A DNA stretch of 64,000 bases, from assembly GCA_014323545.1 (NCBI GenBank), contig CP058647.1, positions 3,078,001-3,142,000 of the forward strand, written 5' to 3'. The notes beneath the pieces were generated by a model. That model did no database searches. It was not told where the DNA came from and saw only the letters and a program-made list of their open reading frames with translations. A program made the position numbers and the translations under genes. The DNA is from Hyphobacterium sp. CCMP332. Lineage in GTDB: Bacteria > Bacteroidota > Bacteroidia > Cytophagales > CCMP332. Positions 53,723-61,946 of this stretch are shown here, one piece after another (the first letter of the stretch is position 1; every line of letters begins with the position of its first letter).

Positions 53723-53799
53723 AAATTTTAGGATTAAAAAATAGTACAATTAGTTCGCCAAAGAGGGGGGCGCGCGCAATTGCCTAAATCCTAAAATTT
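53723..53799. repeat. 13-bp inverted repeat around a GC-rich tract at the transferase 3' end
   Basis: AAATTTTAGGATT (53723-53735) and AATCCTAAAATTT (53787-53799) are perfect inverted copies separated by 51 bases. Between them lies the stop of the upstream gene and a run GGGGGGCGCGCGC (53766-53778) unlike the AT-rich surroundings. One arm sits just upstream of the peroxidase-like start, where a hairpin could hide its ribosome site. Confidence 0.5.
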
Positions 53800-54442
53800 C
53801 AAACGATCGGCTAGACTCAGATTTTTTGATTAAACTGATTGAATCCGAGGCCAGGATAGAATTGATATAGAGTGAAAATCTATGTAGTGGATGATTTTTG
53901 ATGTGATTTATTAAATCTTCCTGATTGTCAATATCATCCAGTTGTCCGCAATTAACAATAGTCAGCGAATTTGAATCGGAATACTCATTAAAAGCGTGAT
54001 AAACCCTATCGCTTAACCATGGAAGATTAATAAACTGATGTCTGTTTAAATTTTTTCTGTGAATTCCAATGAGATATACTCCACCGTCACTGGAAGGGCC
54101 CAAAACAATTCTTTCTTTTTCAATGTCTTCTGAAGCATTTATTAATGTCTCTGAGGTTAACTCAGGGCTATCATTGCCGATGACAATTATTTTTTTATAA
54201 CCGGCGTTATAGACCCTCTGCATCTCATTGTAAAGTCGTTCACCGAATGAATCGCCGTATTGATATTCATCCGAACTGATAAAATAGGGGAGACAGGATT
54301 TTTTTACAGTCTTTTCTGTCTGATCCATTAACCTTCTAATGATTTTACCATTTTGAAATTCAGAAAGCTTTTTGTGCTTGCATTCGCTTTCCAGACTTCT
54401 GGTAAAAACTAAAATGGCAGTATCGGATTGGAATTTCTTCAA
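53750..54442 (-). CDS. TIGR04282-type arsenosugar biosynthesis glycosyltransferase (DUF2064)
   Basis: A 230-residue GT-A-like transferase resembling the DUF2064/TIGR04282 family found with arsS. Marks are AILVFTRSLESECKHKKL near the N-terminus, IIVIGNDSPELTSETLIN, LGPSSDGGVYLIGIH and the LDDIDNQEDLI metal-binding region. It is the first gene of the arsenosugar unit. The C-terminal 20 residues (ILGFRQLRAPPSLAN) come partly from an unusual GC-rich tract with an inverted repeat and may be a late addition to the gene. Confidence 0.88.
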   Translation of the reverse strand: MKKFQSDTAILVFTRSLESECKHKKLSEFQNGKIIRRLMDQTEKTVKKSCLPYFISSDEYQYGDSFGERLYNEMQRVYNAGYKKIIVIGNDSPELTSETLINASEDIEKERIVLGPSSDGGVYLIGIHRKNLNRHQFINLPWLSDRVYHAFNEYSDSNSLTIVNCGQLDDIDNQEDLINHIKNHPLHRFSLYINSILASDSISLIKKSESSRSFEILGFRQLRAPPSLAN

Positions 54443-54966
54443 TTATACAAAAATGCAATTCTTTTGATGATAAAAAAGAAATTTTAGCAGAAGCGGCTAA
54501 ATTGTCGAGTGAAAGACTAAGGCTTTAGCATTTGAGAATTTACCATCTACATCATATAATTTATCCTGGTATCATTTGATATAATGGTAGAAAATAGATT
54601 TTAAGAACCAATCATTCTATTTAATTACAGGATGGCATGGCTTGTTGGCTTGATAATTTATATGCCGTGCAAAATCAGGCATTACCTTCCGCCCCAATTA
54701 TCAATCCCGTAAACCAAGCCAAACATATAAGGATCAATATATAGGACATATCATGTTTAATGAATTTTAAAAGGGATAATAATCATATCAATAAAAATAT
54801 TTAATAAAATTATTATGATTTGAGTTAAAAAATTAATAAATAGTGAAAGCAAATTTTCAAGCATGTCCAAGATTCCCTACTCAGGGAAAATGATGTATAG
54901 ATACTCGATTCGCTCCGGATGATGCTTGATTATTTATGAGTTTTATTTTCAACTTAACACATAATT
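54443..54966. other. Intergenic region between the arsenosugar cluster and the T9SS metalloprotease
   Basis: No open frame of note is present. It is the divergent promoter region for the two flanking genes. An imperfect nested hairpin lies at 54639-54720. No tRNA or clear TTTG / TANNTTTG promoter was found. Confidence 0.5.
54639..54720. other. Nested imperfect hairpin, possible structured RNA or DNA element
   Basis: Three concentric stems occur: GGCTTG (54639-54644) with CAAGCC (54715-54720), TTGATAATT (54650-54658) with AATTATCAA (54696-54704), and ATGCC (54662-54666) with GGCAT (54678-54682). The order is consistent with one 82-base folded element. No family is recognised. Confidence 0.3.
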
Positions 54967-57558
54967 ATGATCAAACGATTACTATTGATTGGCGCTGTTG
55001 TAGGCTGTTTTCAGTTTGCCGGCGCTCAGCAGAGAAACTGTGCTTCTGATGAAGTGCATGAACGGCTTTTAGCCACAGACCCGGATTACGCAAAGCGTCA
55101 GGCTGAAATAAATGAACTGACTGAACGCTACGCTCAAAACCCAGTCAAACGACTGTCTGGTGGGCAAATTATCATTCCTTGTATAATTCAGGTTGTATAT
55201 GCCAATTCACAGGAAAACATTTCAACCGCGCAGATTCAATCTCAAATTGACCGACTCAATAAAGATTTTAGCGCTACGAATAGTGATTACAACAATGTAC
55301 CATCAATATTCACGAGTGTAAGATCAGGGGATACGGATATAAGATTTGAGATACTGGAAATACAAAGACACTCCAACAGTCGCTCGACATGGGGAACCAA
55401 TGATCTGGTAAAGCAAACCTATCCGCCAATTGAACCTGATAGGATTTTGAATATGTGGGTGGCCGACATCGGTGGTGGAATTCTTGGATATGCCCAATTC
55501 CCGGGTGGTAATCCTTCAACCGACGGTGTTGTGATGTCTCCACAATATTTTGGCGATGCCTCTGTCTCCGGAGGAGGTAGTTTTTATCTTTCGGCTCCAT
55601 TTGACCGTGGTAGAACTGCCACTCATGAGGTTGGACACTGGCTAAACCTAAGACACATATGGGGTGATGGCGGATGTGGAGTAGACGACTTTGTAAACGA
55701 TACACCTGTAGCTGGAAATCCTAATTATGGATGCCCTGCACCCGGTACCAATAGTTGTTCCGGTGGCCAAAGCGATATGTTTATGAATTACATGGATTAT
55801 GTTGATGATGCATGTATGTTTATGTTTTCTGCAGGTCAGGATACAAGAATGCAGGCTACTTTCTCTTCAGGAGGTGGCCGTGAAGGTTTCTTGCTGGATC
55901 CGGTTTATAATCCCGGAGGTGGGGGAGGTTCTTTCACATGTGAAAGCACTGTTTCTTCATTCCCTTACAGCGAAGGTTTTGAGTCAGGTCTTGGTGGATG
56001 GGTTCAGTCGACTTCTGATGACATCAATTGGACCAGAGATGCGAATGGCACACCATCAAGTAGCACCGGCCCGAGTTCGGCAAGTGAAGGTTCGTACTAT
56101 CTATACGTTGAAGCTTCCAGTCCGAATTACCCAAGCAAGGTTGCTATAGTTGAAAGCCCATGTTTCGACCTATCCGGTGAAACCAGCGCTTCATTTGATT
56201 TTGACTATCATATGTATGGCTCCAATATGGGTACATTGGCTTTGGAAGCATCAACCGATGGCAACTGGAGTCAGGTTTGGTCTCTTAGCGGTAATCAGGG
56301 TAATAGCTGGGCGAGCGCAAGCGTAGATCTTTCGTCTTATTTAGGTGAAACTGTAAAATTGAGATTTAAAGGAACGACGGGTTCTTCATTCAGAGGAGAC
56401 ATGACCGTTGATAATTTATCACTGACAACAGCCGGTGGAGGCGGAGGCGGAGGCTTCACATGTGGAGCTACTGAAAACCCGGGATATAGCGAAGGGTTTG
56501 AAAGTGGACTCGGTAACTGGACACAGGCAAGTGGAGATGACTTTGATTGGACAAGAAGAAGTGGTGGAACACCTTCAAACAATACAGGGCCTTCCGGTGC
56601 TTATGCAGGTAGCTTTTATATGTATGTTGAATCCTCCAGTCCCAATTACTCTAATAAAGTAGCGATTTTTGAAAGCCCATGTTTTGATCTTTCGGGTACA
56701 AGCAGCGCCACTTTTTCATTTAGATATCATATGTATGGTGCTTCTACTATGGGAGGACTTGAGCTACAAGCTTCTACAGATGGCAGCAACTGGTCTAATG
56801 TATGGTCTAGAAGTGGCAACCAGGGGAATAGCTGGTTAGAAGCTAATGTAGATATTGGAGCTTATACGGGCAGTGATGTGAAATTAAGATTTGTAGGTAC
56901 AACAGGTACTACCTGGCAAGGGGATATGGCAGTTGATGCTGTAAACCTTTCTTCCGGTGGTGGCGGTGGTGGCACTACCACAGTGAATCTTTCTATTACA
57001 TTAGACAACTATCCTGAAGAAACAAGATGGGAAATTAGAAGCGGTTCTACAATCGTAGCTTCCGGTGGAACATATGGCTCTCAACCGGATGGATCAACAA
57101 TAAGCGGAGATATTGTCCTGGCTGATGGTTGTTATGATTTTATTATCTACGATTCTTATGGCGATGGAATTTGCTGCTCTTATGGTAATGGATCATACTC
57201 GTTGACTTCCGGAGGCACAACATTAGCTTCCGGTGGAGCATTTGGTTCAAGCGAAACAACCAACTTCTGTGTTGGAGCGGGCGCAAGGACCTCGGCAGGT
57301 TTGGCCATTTCAGAAGGTGTCCGTCCACCCGGATTCTCTGTATTCCCGAATCCTGTAAAAGACAGACTAACGATCTATTCGGGAAAAATGATCTCCCCGG
57401 ATTATGTTATAATGAATGCAGCAGGCAAGGTTTGGCAAAGCGGAATGCTGAGCGGAAACAAGTCTGAAATCAATGTAACAGAATTGACCTCCGGTGTTTA
57501 TTTTGTACGCGTTAGCGATATTGATAACACAATTGTTTACAAGCTTGTAAAGCAATAA
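54967..57558 (+). CDS. Secreted M43 (pappalysin-like) metalloprotease with T9SS C-terminal domain
   Basis: An 863-residue exported zinc protease. The signal peptide is MIKRLLLIGAVVGCFQFAGA. The catalytic site is TATHEVGHWLNLRHIWGD (HExxHxxxxxH type, about residues 217-234), with the Met-turn MNYMDY at about 273. Two homologous MAM-like jelly-roll domains follow (about 325-490 and 497-660), separated by poly-glycine linkers, then a beta domain (NLSITLDNYPEETRWEI and ICCSYGNGSYSLTSGG), and a type A T9SS sorting domain (FSVFPNPVKDRLTIYSGK to YKLVKQ). Its GC is higher than its neighbours. It is likely cell-surface or secreted and degrades external protein. Confidence 0.93.
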   Translation: MIKRLLLIGAVVGCFQFAGAQQRNCASDEVHERLLATDPDYAKRQAEINELTERYAQNPVKRLSGGQIIIPCIIQVVYANSQENISTAQIQSQIDRLNKDFSATNSDYNNVPSIFTSVRSGDTDIRFEILEIQRHSNSRSTWGTNDLVKQTYPPIEPDRILNMWVADIGGGILGYAQFPGGNPSTDGVVMSPQYFGDASVSGGGSFYLSAPFDRGRTATHEVGHWLNLRHIWGDGGCGVDDFVNDTPVAGNPNYGCPAPGTNSCSGGQSDMFMNYMDYVDDACMFMFSAGQDTRMQATFSSGGGREGFLLDPVYNPGGGGGSFTCESTVSSFPYSEGFESGLGGWVQSTSDDINWTRDANGTPSSSTGPSSASEGSYYLYVEASSPNYPSKVAIVESPCFDLSGETSASFDFDYHMYGSNMGTLALEASTDGNWSQVWSLSGNQGNSWASASVDLSSYLGETVKLRFKGTTGSSFRGDMTVDNLSLTTAGGGGGGGFTCGATENPGYSEGFESGLGNWTQASGDDFDWTRRSGGTPSNNTGPSGAYAGSFYMYVESSSPNYSNKVAIFESPCFDLSGTSSATFSFRYHMYGASTMGGLELQASTDGSNWSNVWSRSGNQGNSWLEANVDIGAYTGSDVKLRFVGTTGTTWQGDMAVDAVNLSSGGGGGGTTTVNLSITLDNYPEETRWEIRSGSTIVASGGTYGSQPDGSTISGDIVLADGCYDFIIYDSYGDGICCSYGNGSYSLTSGGTTLASGGAFGSSETTNFCVGAGARTSAGLAISEGVRPPGFSVFPNPVKDRLTIYSGKMISPDYVIMNAAGKVWQSGMLSGNKSEINVTELTSGVYFVRVSDIDNTIVYKLVKQ
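55945..56946 (+). repeat. Two tandem MAM-like domain copies within the metalloprotease gene
   Basis: Copy 1 starts near 55945 and copy 2 near 56455. Both read CESTVSSFPYSEGFESGLGGW / CGATENPGYSEGFESGLGNW and then share SSPNY(P/S)(S/N)KVAI(V/F)ESPCFDLSG, DYHMYG / RYHMYG, ASTDG, SGNQGNSW and VKLRF(K/V)GTTG in order. DNA similarity is visible as well, so the duplication is fairly recent or conserved. Boundaries are approximate. Confidence 0.7.
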
Positions 57559-57588
57559 TGACCGCATTTAAATTCAATAAAGGAGAAA

Positions 57589-57613
57589 GGCCGCTTTCAA
57601 GCGGTCTTTTTTT
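57589..57613 (+). terminator. Rho-independent terminator of the T9SS metalloprotease gene
   Basis: GGCCGCTT (57589-57596) pairs with AAGCGGTC (57599-57606) around a two-base loop and is followed by seven T residues, 31 bases after the stop. Confidence 0.88.
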
Positions 57614-57749
57614 ATGTGTTGGGATTGTCTAAGGGTTCACATTTACATTGGACTGACCGTTTGTGAAGGCTGGTTATTTTCTTAGAAGTTATGCTCAAAG
57701 AAATTTTTCATTCTTTCAGTTCTAATTATATGCTATATTCATCTGAATC
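57614..57749. other. Non-coding stretch
   Basis: Between the terminator and the decayed CPBP gene I see no open frame, hairpin or other feature, apart from a possible extension of the decayed gene's 3' end. Confidence 0.3.
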
Positions 57750-58150
57750 TTAATGATTAACCATTTATATATGTGCTAAATTTAAAATCCAAAACTTCTT
57801 TTTTAATTTAATTTAACAAATACCCAAAGCTTATCCCATAAATTCTGTTTGTATCATTCCCATTGGACTTCAATCATAATGAACAAGTCCAAAAATAATT
57901 AAACAAAGGATTACTGCTATTACAGTTTTTTTATTGACTCTTGTTCAATTCCTGAGAATCTTTATATTAGGAAGGCTCGATAAATGGCCTCCTCTCCAAA
58001 AGATGAAACAATATAGACGCTGTCTAATGTCAAAAGAAGGATTCCGAATTTGTCTTCCAAGTAATCATAGCCACTCATATTTGCATTTTACGGAACGTCA
58101 GTAATATTGGCCATAATAATTAACCCTATAACAAAACCGGATAAGGCCAG
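57750..58150 (-). pseudogene. Decayed CPBP-family intramembrane metalloprotease (CAAX/Abi)
   Basis: Translation of the minus strand gives recognisable fragments in two frames broken by stops. First frame: LALSGFVIGLIIMANITDVP, stop (58088-58090), then LLLTLDSVYIVSSFGEEAIYR and AFLI, stop (57962-57964). The EExxxR motif EEAIYR is at 57977-57994. A second frame (shifted by one) carries AVILCLIIFGLVHYD with FGLVH at 57879-57893, SPMGMIQTEFMG, and WILNLAHI at 57770-57800. These are the three metal-site motifs of the CPBP protease family in the right order. At least four stops and one frameshift show that it is non-functional. CPBP proteins are inner-membrane proteases. Confidence 0.75.
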
Positions 58151-58156
58151 AACTTA

Positions 58157-58196
58157 AACAAAAAGAGAAAGAAGGAATATTTTAACTCCTTCTTTC
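58157..58196 (-). terminator. Rho-independent terminator for the minus-strand small membrane gene
   Basis: GAAAGAAGGA (58167-58176) pairs with TCCTTCTTTC (58187-58196) around a ten-base loop. On the minus strand it leads into TCTTTTTGTTT. It lies 55 bases past the stop of the small gene at 58252-58440 and supports that gene's reality. Confidence 0.75.
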
Positions 58197-58251
58197 CAGG
58201 AAATGGCTATTTACCTCAAGCCGAAGTCTTTCCAACTTTCACCACAAAGTT

Positions 58252-58440
58252 TTAGACCTGCCCATATAACAATAACATCAGAATATTGGCTACCCAAACT
58301 ACAGTTTTCTTAAAAACGGGATTATCACCAGCGAGAGGAAGTATTTGTCTAATAAAAGCAATGACTAAAATGAATAGATCCAAGATCTCACCTATTTTAG
58401 CTAGTTTTCTTGTTTGTAGTAGTATCCCAATTTTGGTCAT
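58252..58440 (-). CDS. Small two-TM membrane protein (tentative)
   Basis: A 62-residue protein with a basic N-terminus (KIGILLQTRKLAKIG) and two hydrophobic segments (EILDLFILVIAFIRQILPLAG and VFKKTVVWVANILMLLLYGQV). No family is recognised. The frame is open upstream to about 58586 with lysine-rich protein-like sequence (SQIKRKQKKQRKANKAS) but no canonical start, so the first ATG may not be the real start. A strong minus-strand terminator follows. The context of decayed sequence makes a pseudogene possible. Confidence 0.4.
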   Translation of the reverse strand: MTKIGILLQTRKLAKIGEILDLFILVIAFIRQILPLAGDNPVFKKTVVWVANILMLLLYGQV

Positions 58441-58626
58441 AGATGCTTTATTGGCTTTTCTTTGCTTTTTCTGCTTTCTCTTAATTTGAGAATAGCCGTC
58501 TAGGATATGAGTATAAGTGAAATTTATTTCTGGACTTTTAAATCTATCACTGACCTTTATTTTATGTTTATAATTTCGTTTAGAACTGCATACCTAATTG
58601 CTTATGGCCATTAACAAAAACATTTA
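58441..58626. other. Gap between small membrane gene and GNAT gene
   Basis: The minus strand is open to a TAG near 58587, so part of this gap may be coding. No hairpin or promoter of standard type is evident. Confidence 0.3.
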
Positions 58627-59178
58627 TTATTTAATCCATTCATCTTTCAATATGCTATAATATAATGTGTCTCGTCTTCGATTATTAGTCATTAAAGTAT
58701 GACTTCTTAAAACTCCTTCCTTTACAAGCCCAACCTTTTCCATTCCTTTTCTGGCAGGGATATTCAAAACGTCTGTCTTAAATTCAATTCTTAAAGTATC
58801 CGTTTCTTCAAATAGATACTTAAAAAGTAGTTTTTTTACATGCCCATTAATTCCGGTGCCTTGATAATCTTTTGAAATCCAAGTCCATCCAATTTCCACG
58901 CGTTTATTTACCTCTGAGATATTACCAATTCTTGTCGTCCCAATAACATTCTTATTATTAGTATCTATAATTGTAAAAGGTAATGCTTTATGTTCTTTGA
59001 GTTCAGATGCGGCATTTTCAATCCATTGCTTTAAGATTATTTCGTCTGACAAGTCAGCCGTAAAGTAATACCACATTTTTGGGTCCCTTGTCAAACTTTT
59101 CATTTTTTCAAAGTCGTCAGTTTTTATTGGTCTCAAAAAGACTTTTTCGGAACGTATTGTTTTTTGAAAATCAATCAT
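58627..59178 (-). CDS. GNAT-family N-acetyltransferase (RimJ/RimL-like)
   Basis: A 183-residue acetyl-CoA-dependent transferase. The N-terminal FLRPIKTDDFEKMKSL and the acetyl-CoA-binding ISKDYQGTGINGHVKKLLFKYLF (Q/R-x-x-G-x-G/A version: YQGTGINGHVK) are typical. The later DVLNIPARKGMEKVGLVKEGVLR is the shared C-terminal motif of RimJ/RimL-like enzymes. The substrate is unknown; such proteins acetylate ribosomal proteins, peptides or drugs. It is single on the minus strand with 160 bases of promoter space upstream. Confidence 0.92.
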   Translation of the reverse strand: MIDFQKTIRSEKVFLRPIKTDDFEKMKSLTRDPKMWYYFTADLSDEIILKQWIENAASELKEHKALPFTIIDTNNKNVIGTTRIGNISEVNKRVEIGWTWISKDYQGTGINGHVKKLLFKYLFEETDTLRIEFKTDVLNIPARKGMEKVGLVKEGVLRSHTLMTNNRRRDTLYYSILKDEWIK

Positions 59179-59341
59179 TTTAAGATTCGCTTTAATTGTT
59201 TACGGTCTCGTGTAGGAATAGCGGATTTCTAACTACAAACTTTTCGGTTTAACACTAACCTTTGCTTTATATTTTTTTTGTTTTATCACTTAAACCGCTA
59301 TTACATATACACATTTTTATATGCTTTTTTAGGTATTAAAA

Positions 59342-60790
59342 TCAGTTGATTTTTTTCAAGTCTCCCACGTAAACATCAAATCCTAAACCGTAATTTTCAT
59401 AAACCTTAAATCCAATTTCATTTTCATTGTTCAAAAATTCAAAAGTGAATTCGACAAAAACGGGACCCCATGACAATTGCAACCATCTTTGATTTTCTAA
59501 TTTAGCCAGCTTATAGCTTTTACGGTATTTTTTTTTGGCTGGATACTCAATCCAAAGCTCATTTTCTTTTAGTAAGATCTCCATTATAAAAGAATCTTCC
59601 AGATAATAGTTTTCATTTGGTAAAAAACTGTATTCACCAATAAGCATTTTCAATTCTTTTTTAACTGGTTTTGTTGAGATTACAGATTGCGTTTTTACAT
59701 CTTTTTCATTGATACTAGTTGAAATACCAATTATCTCTGCAATTTTTTGGGATATTGCTCTTTCATATTTCGCTTGGTTTGTCAGTACTATAATGCTAAT
59801 CCCGTCATCCACAAACCTCAAATATTCGGTACCTGCTACACCGGGATGATAGATTATTCTATTGTCATTGATAATTTGGGTGTTCCAGCAAAATCCATAG
59901 TAAGTTAAATACCCATTTTTTAATTTAAATGAACTCCACATCAAATCTTTGCTTTTTTGAGTAAGTAACATATTGTTACTCATCGCATATTCCCAATTTA
60001 TCATATCATCAATTGTAGCATAAATTCCTCCAGCTGCATTAAGTTCCGTATCTATTAAGCGGTAAGAATTTCTATCCGGAATAATTTCCCCACTGTTCAA
60101 TGAATATCCAGTCACTTGATTGGGATGAACTTTAAAATGATTCATCAAGTAAGCGGATTTCATTTTCGATGGATTGAAAATCTTATCTTGCATATAATCA
60201 TTGAATGTCAATCCACTTATTTTGTGAGTGATATAGCCTAACAAATATGTGCCTTCGTCACTATAGAGAAAGTCTTCTCCGGGTTTAAAAAGCAATGTGT
60301 CTTTTTTGGCATTATTGTAGATTTGATCAGCGCTATAAGTACCCATTGCAGATCTATTAGCTAAATAAGAAGAATTACTTGATGATGGAAGACCTGAAGT
60401 GTGTGACATTAAGTGTCTTATGGTAATTCCATCCCAATTTTTTGGTGCATCCGGCAGATGTTTATGAATTCTATCATCTAAATCTAAAATTCCATTTTCA
60501 TAAAGCTGCATAATCGTAGTGGCCGTAAAATGTTTTGAAACAGATGCTAACCAAAAAGAAGATGAATCTGTGACTGGAACATTATATTCTAAACTTGCCA
60601 ATCCATAATTTTTCTTTTTTAAGACTTTTCCTTTATAAGTGATTGCTAGAGCTAAACCAGGTATTTTTTGCTCTTGAATTATGTATTCTATATAGCTGTC
60701 AATCTCCAATGAATTTTCATTAGAAATTAAGTTTTGAGAATTTCCAGAAAAAGAGATAATCAGCAAAAATAAAAGCAGAAAAACTCTCAT
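59342..60790 (-). CDS. Serine hydrolase of the class C beta-lactamase family
   Basis: A 482-residue exported penicillin-binding-protein-like hydrolase. Signal peptide MRVFLLLFLLIISFSGNS (18 residues), then the active-site serine motif SVSK at 83-86 (LASVSKHFTATTIM), the YSD box (FLYSDEGTYLLGYI) and a histidine box (HPGVAGTEYLRF). The C-terminal 110 residues (VKKELKMLIGEYSFLP) are the usual DUF-type extension of these proteins in Bacteroidota. The substrate may be a peptide or peptidoglycan fragment rather than a beta-lactam. It is followed by the alpha/beta hydrolase gene with 76 bases between. Confidence 0.92.
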   Translation of the reverse strand: MRVFLLLFLLIISFSGNSQNLISNENSLEIDSYIEYIIQEQKIPGLALAITYKGKVLKKKNYGLASLEYNVPVTDSSSFWLASVSKHFTATTIMQLYENGILDLDDRIHKHLPDAPKNWDGITIRHLMSHTSGLPSSSNSSYLANRSAMGTYSADQIYNNAKKDTLLFKPGEDFLYSDEGTYLLGYITHKISGLTFNDYMQDKIFNPSKMKSAYLMNHFKVHPNQVTGYSLNSGEIIPDRNSYRLIDTELNAAGGIYATIDDMINWEYAMSNNMLLTQKSKDLMWSSFKLKNGYLTYYGFCWNTQIINDNRIIYHPGVAGTEYLRFVDDGISIIVLTNQAKYERAISQKIAEIIGISTSINEKDVKTQSVISTKPVKKELKMLIGEYSFLPNENYYLEDSFIMEILLKENELWIEYPAKKKYRKSYKLAKLENQRWLQLSWGPVFVEFTFEFLNNENEIGFKVYENYGLGFDVYVGDLKKIN

Positions 60791-60865
60791 TTAATTTTGA
60801 TTATTAATTGCATATAACGGACAAGTATATAAGCCGATTGATTGGTATACATTTTTGTGCATAGT

Positions 60866-61768
60866 TTATTCCTTTTTATTCTGTTTTCCTTCGATAAATA
60901 GTTCTATTGATTTGTCAACAGACTTATTCAGTATTTTCAATTTTGTACTATCATCACACAAAGTATACACGTAGGCTTTCACAATAGCATTAATCACAAG
61001 ACCGGGATTATCTTTATAAATGTAATGGCCGCTACCATAGGCAACTATTCCAATACGATTAGGAGCCTCCTTTACAAAATCTTCATGCGTTTTTATAAGT
61101 AAATTCCATTCATCATCAGTGTGATGTCTTTGAATGGGAGAAATTATATCTATTGCTGGAATTGAACGGGGATATTCTGTTTTCCACATTAACCTTACGG
61201 TATTTGCAAAATTTATTCCCATGTAATACATGCCTAAATTCTCGTTTTTCATTTCATGGACAAAATTATCCTGTTCGGTTTTGACCAGGATATCCTCAGT
61301 GTATTGCTGGGCTAGGTTGGCATCTACTCTTATATTATAGAGTACCTTGCTTGGATTTCTGGCCGAAAACAATGTTGTATAAAACCCACCGTATGAATGA
61401 GAAACAAGGATCAGGTTATTGAAATATTTTAATTTTTTCAAACTGGTTTCTAATTCGAGAAGTCCGTTTACAATTCCGAATTCTTCCTCAATCTTGTTTT
61501 TGGGATTTAACTCACTTTTTCCAAAACCAGATCTATCATAATAAATTACTGTTGTTCCAGTAATATCATATACATGTTGAGCAATTTCCTCCCAAACCTT
61601 GCCATCATTGCCTGCGCCTGATTCAAAAAGAATGGGGGTTCCTGTTCCTTTTATAAGATTGAAGTGCATGTTATACCCACCTACATCGACCAAGGTGTCA
61701 ATTACTCTATGTTGAGCATAAGAAATTGAAAAAGTCAACAGTATTATGCAAGTCAATATCTTATTCAT
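60866..61768 (-). CDS. Exported alpha/beta hydrolase
   Basis: A 300-residue alpha/beta hydrolase. Signal peptide MNKILTCIILLTFSISYA (18 residues). The oxyanion region is ILFESGAGNDGKVWEEI, the nucleophile elbow is LVSHSYGGFYTTLF, and YYDRSGFGKSEL precedes it as in dienelactone- and esterase-type members. The expected catalytic histidine is in GSGHYIYKDNP. The substrate is unknown. It lies on the same strand as the serine hydrolase. Confidence 0.9.
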   Translation of the reverse strand: MNKILTCIILLTFSISYAQHRVIDTLVDVGGYNMHFNLIKGTGTPILFESGAGNDGKVWEEIAQHVYDITGTTVIYYDRSGFGKSELNPKNKIEEEFGIVNGLLELETSLKKLKYFNNLILVSHSYGGFYTTLFSARNPSKVLYNIRVDANLAQQYTEDILVKTEQDNFVHEMKNENLGMYYMGINFANTVRLMWKTEYPRSIPAIDIISPIQRHHTDDEWNLLIKTHEDFVKEAPNRIGIVAYGSGHYIYKDNPGLVINAIVKAYVYTLCDDSTKLKILNKSVDKSIELFIEGKQNKKE

Positions 61769-61946
61769 TATTCGTATTGATTTTGCCCGACGATTGGCTA
61801 AAGTTATTGACTTTATGGCAATTATGTCAAATGAAAATCGAATCAGAAAAATGCTTAACTGGGCTTCAAGGAGTACTTTTTTAAAAAGGCTAAAAATCTG
61901 AATTTATACATTTAGCGAAAGCATATATTTCAATCTGGAAGTCTAT

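Noticed and set aside
54639-54720. Integron attC site
   Set aside because: The ends do not match RYYYAAC / GTTRRRY and there is no integrase or cassette array.
55310-55705. 131-codon minus-strand frame inside the metalloprotease gene
   Set aside because: The plus strand carries the catalytic motif and conserved domains here, so this is a shadow.
58286-58489. 67-codon plus-strand frame
   Set aside because: It overlaps the minus-strand small membrane frame, which has the supporting terminator; this one has no such signal.
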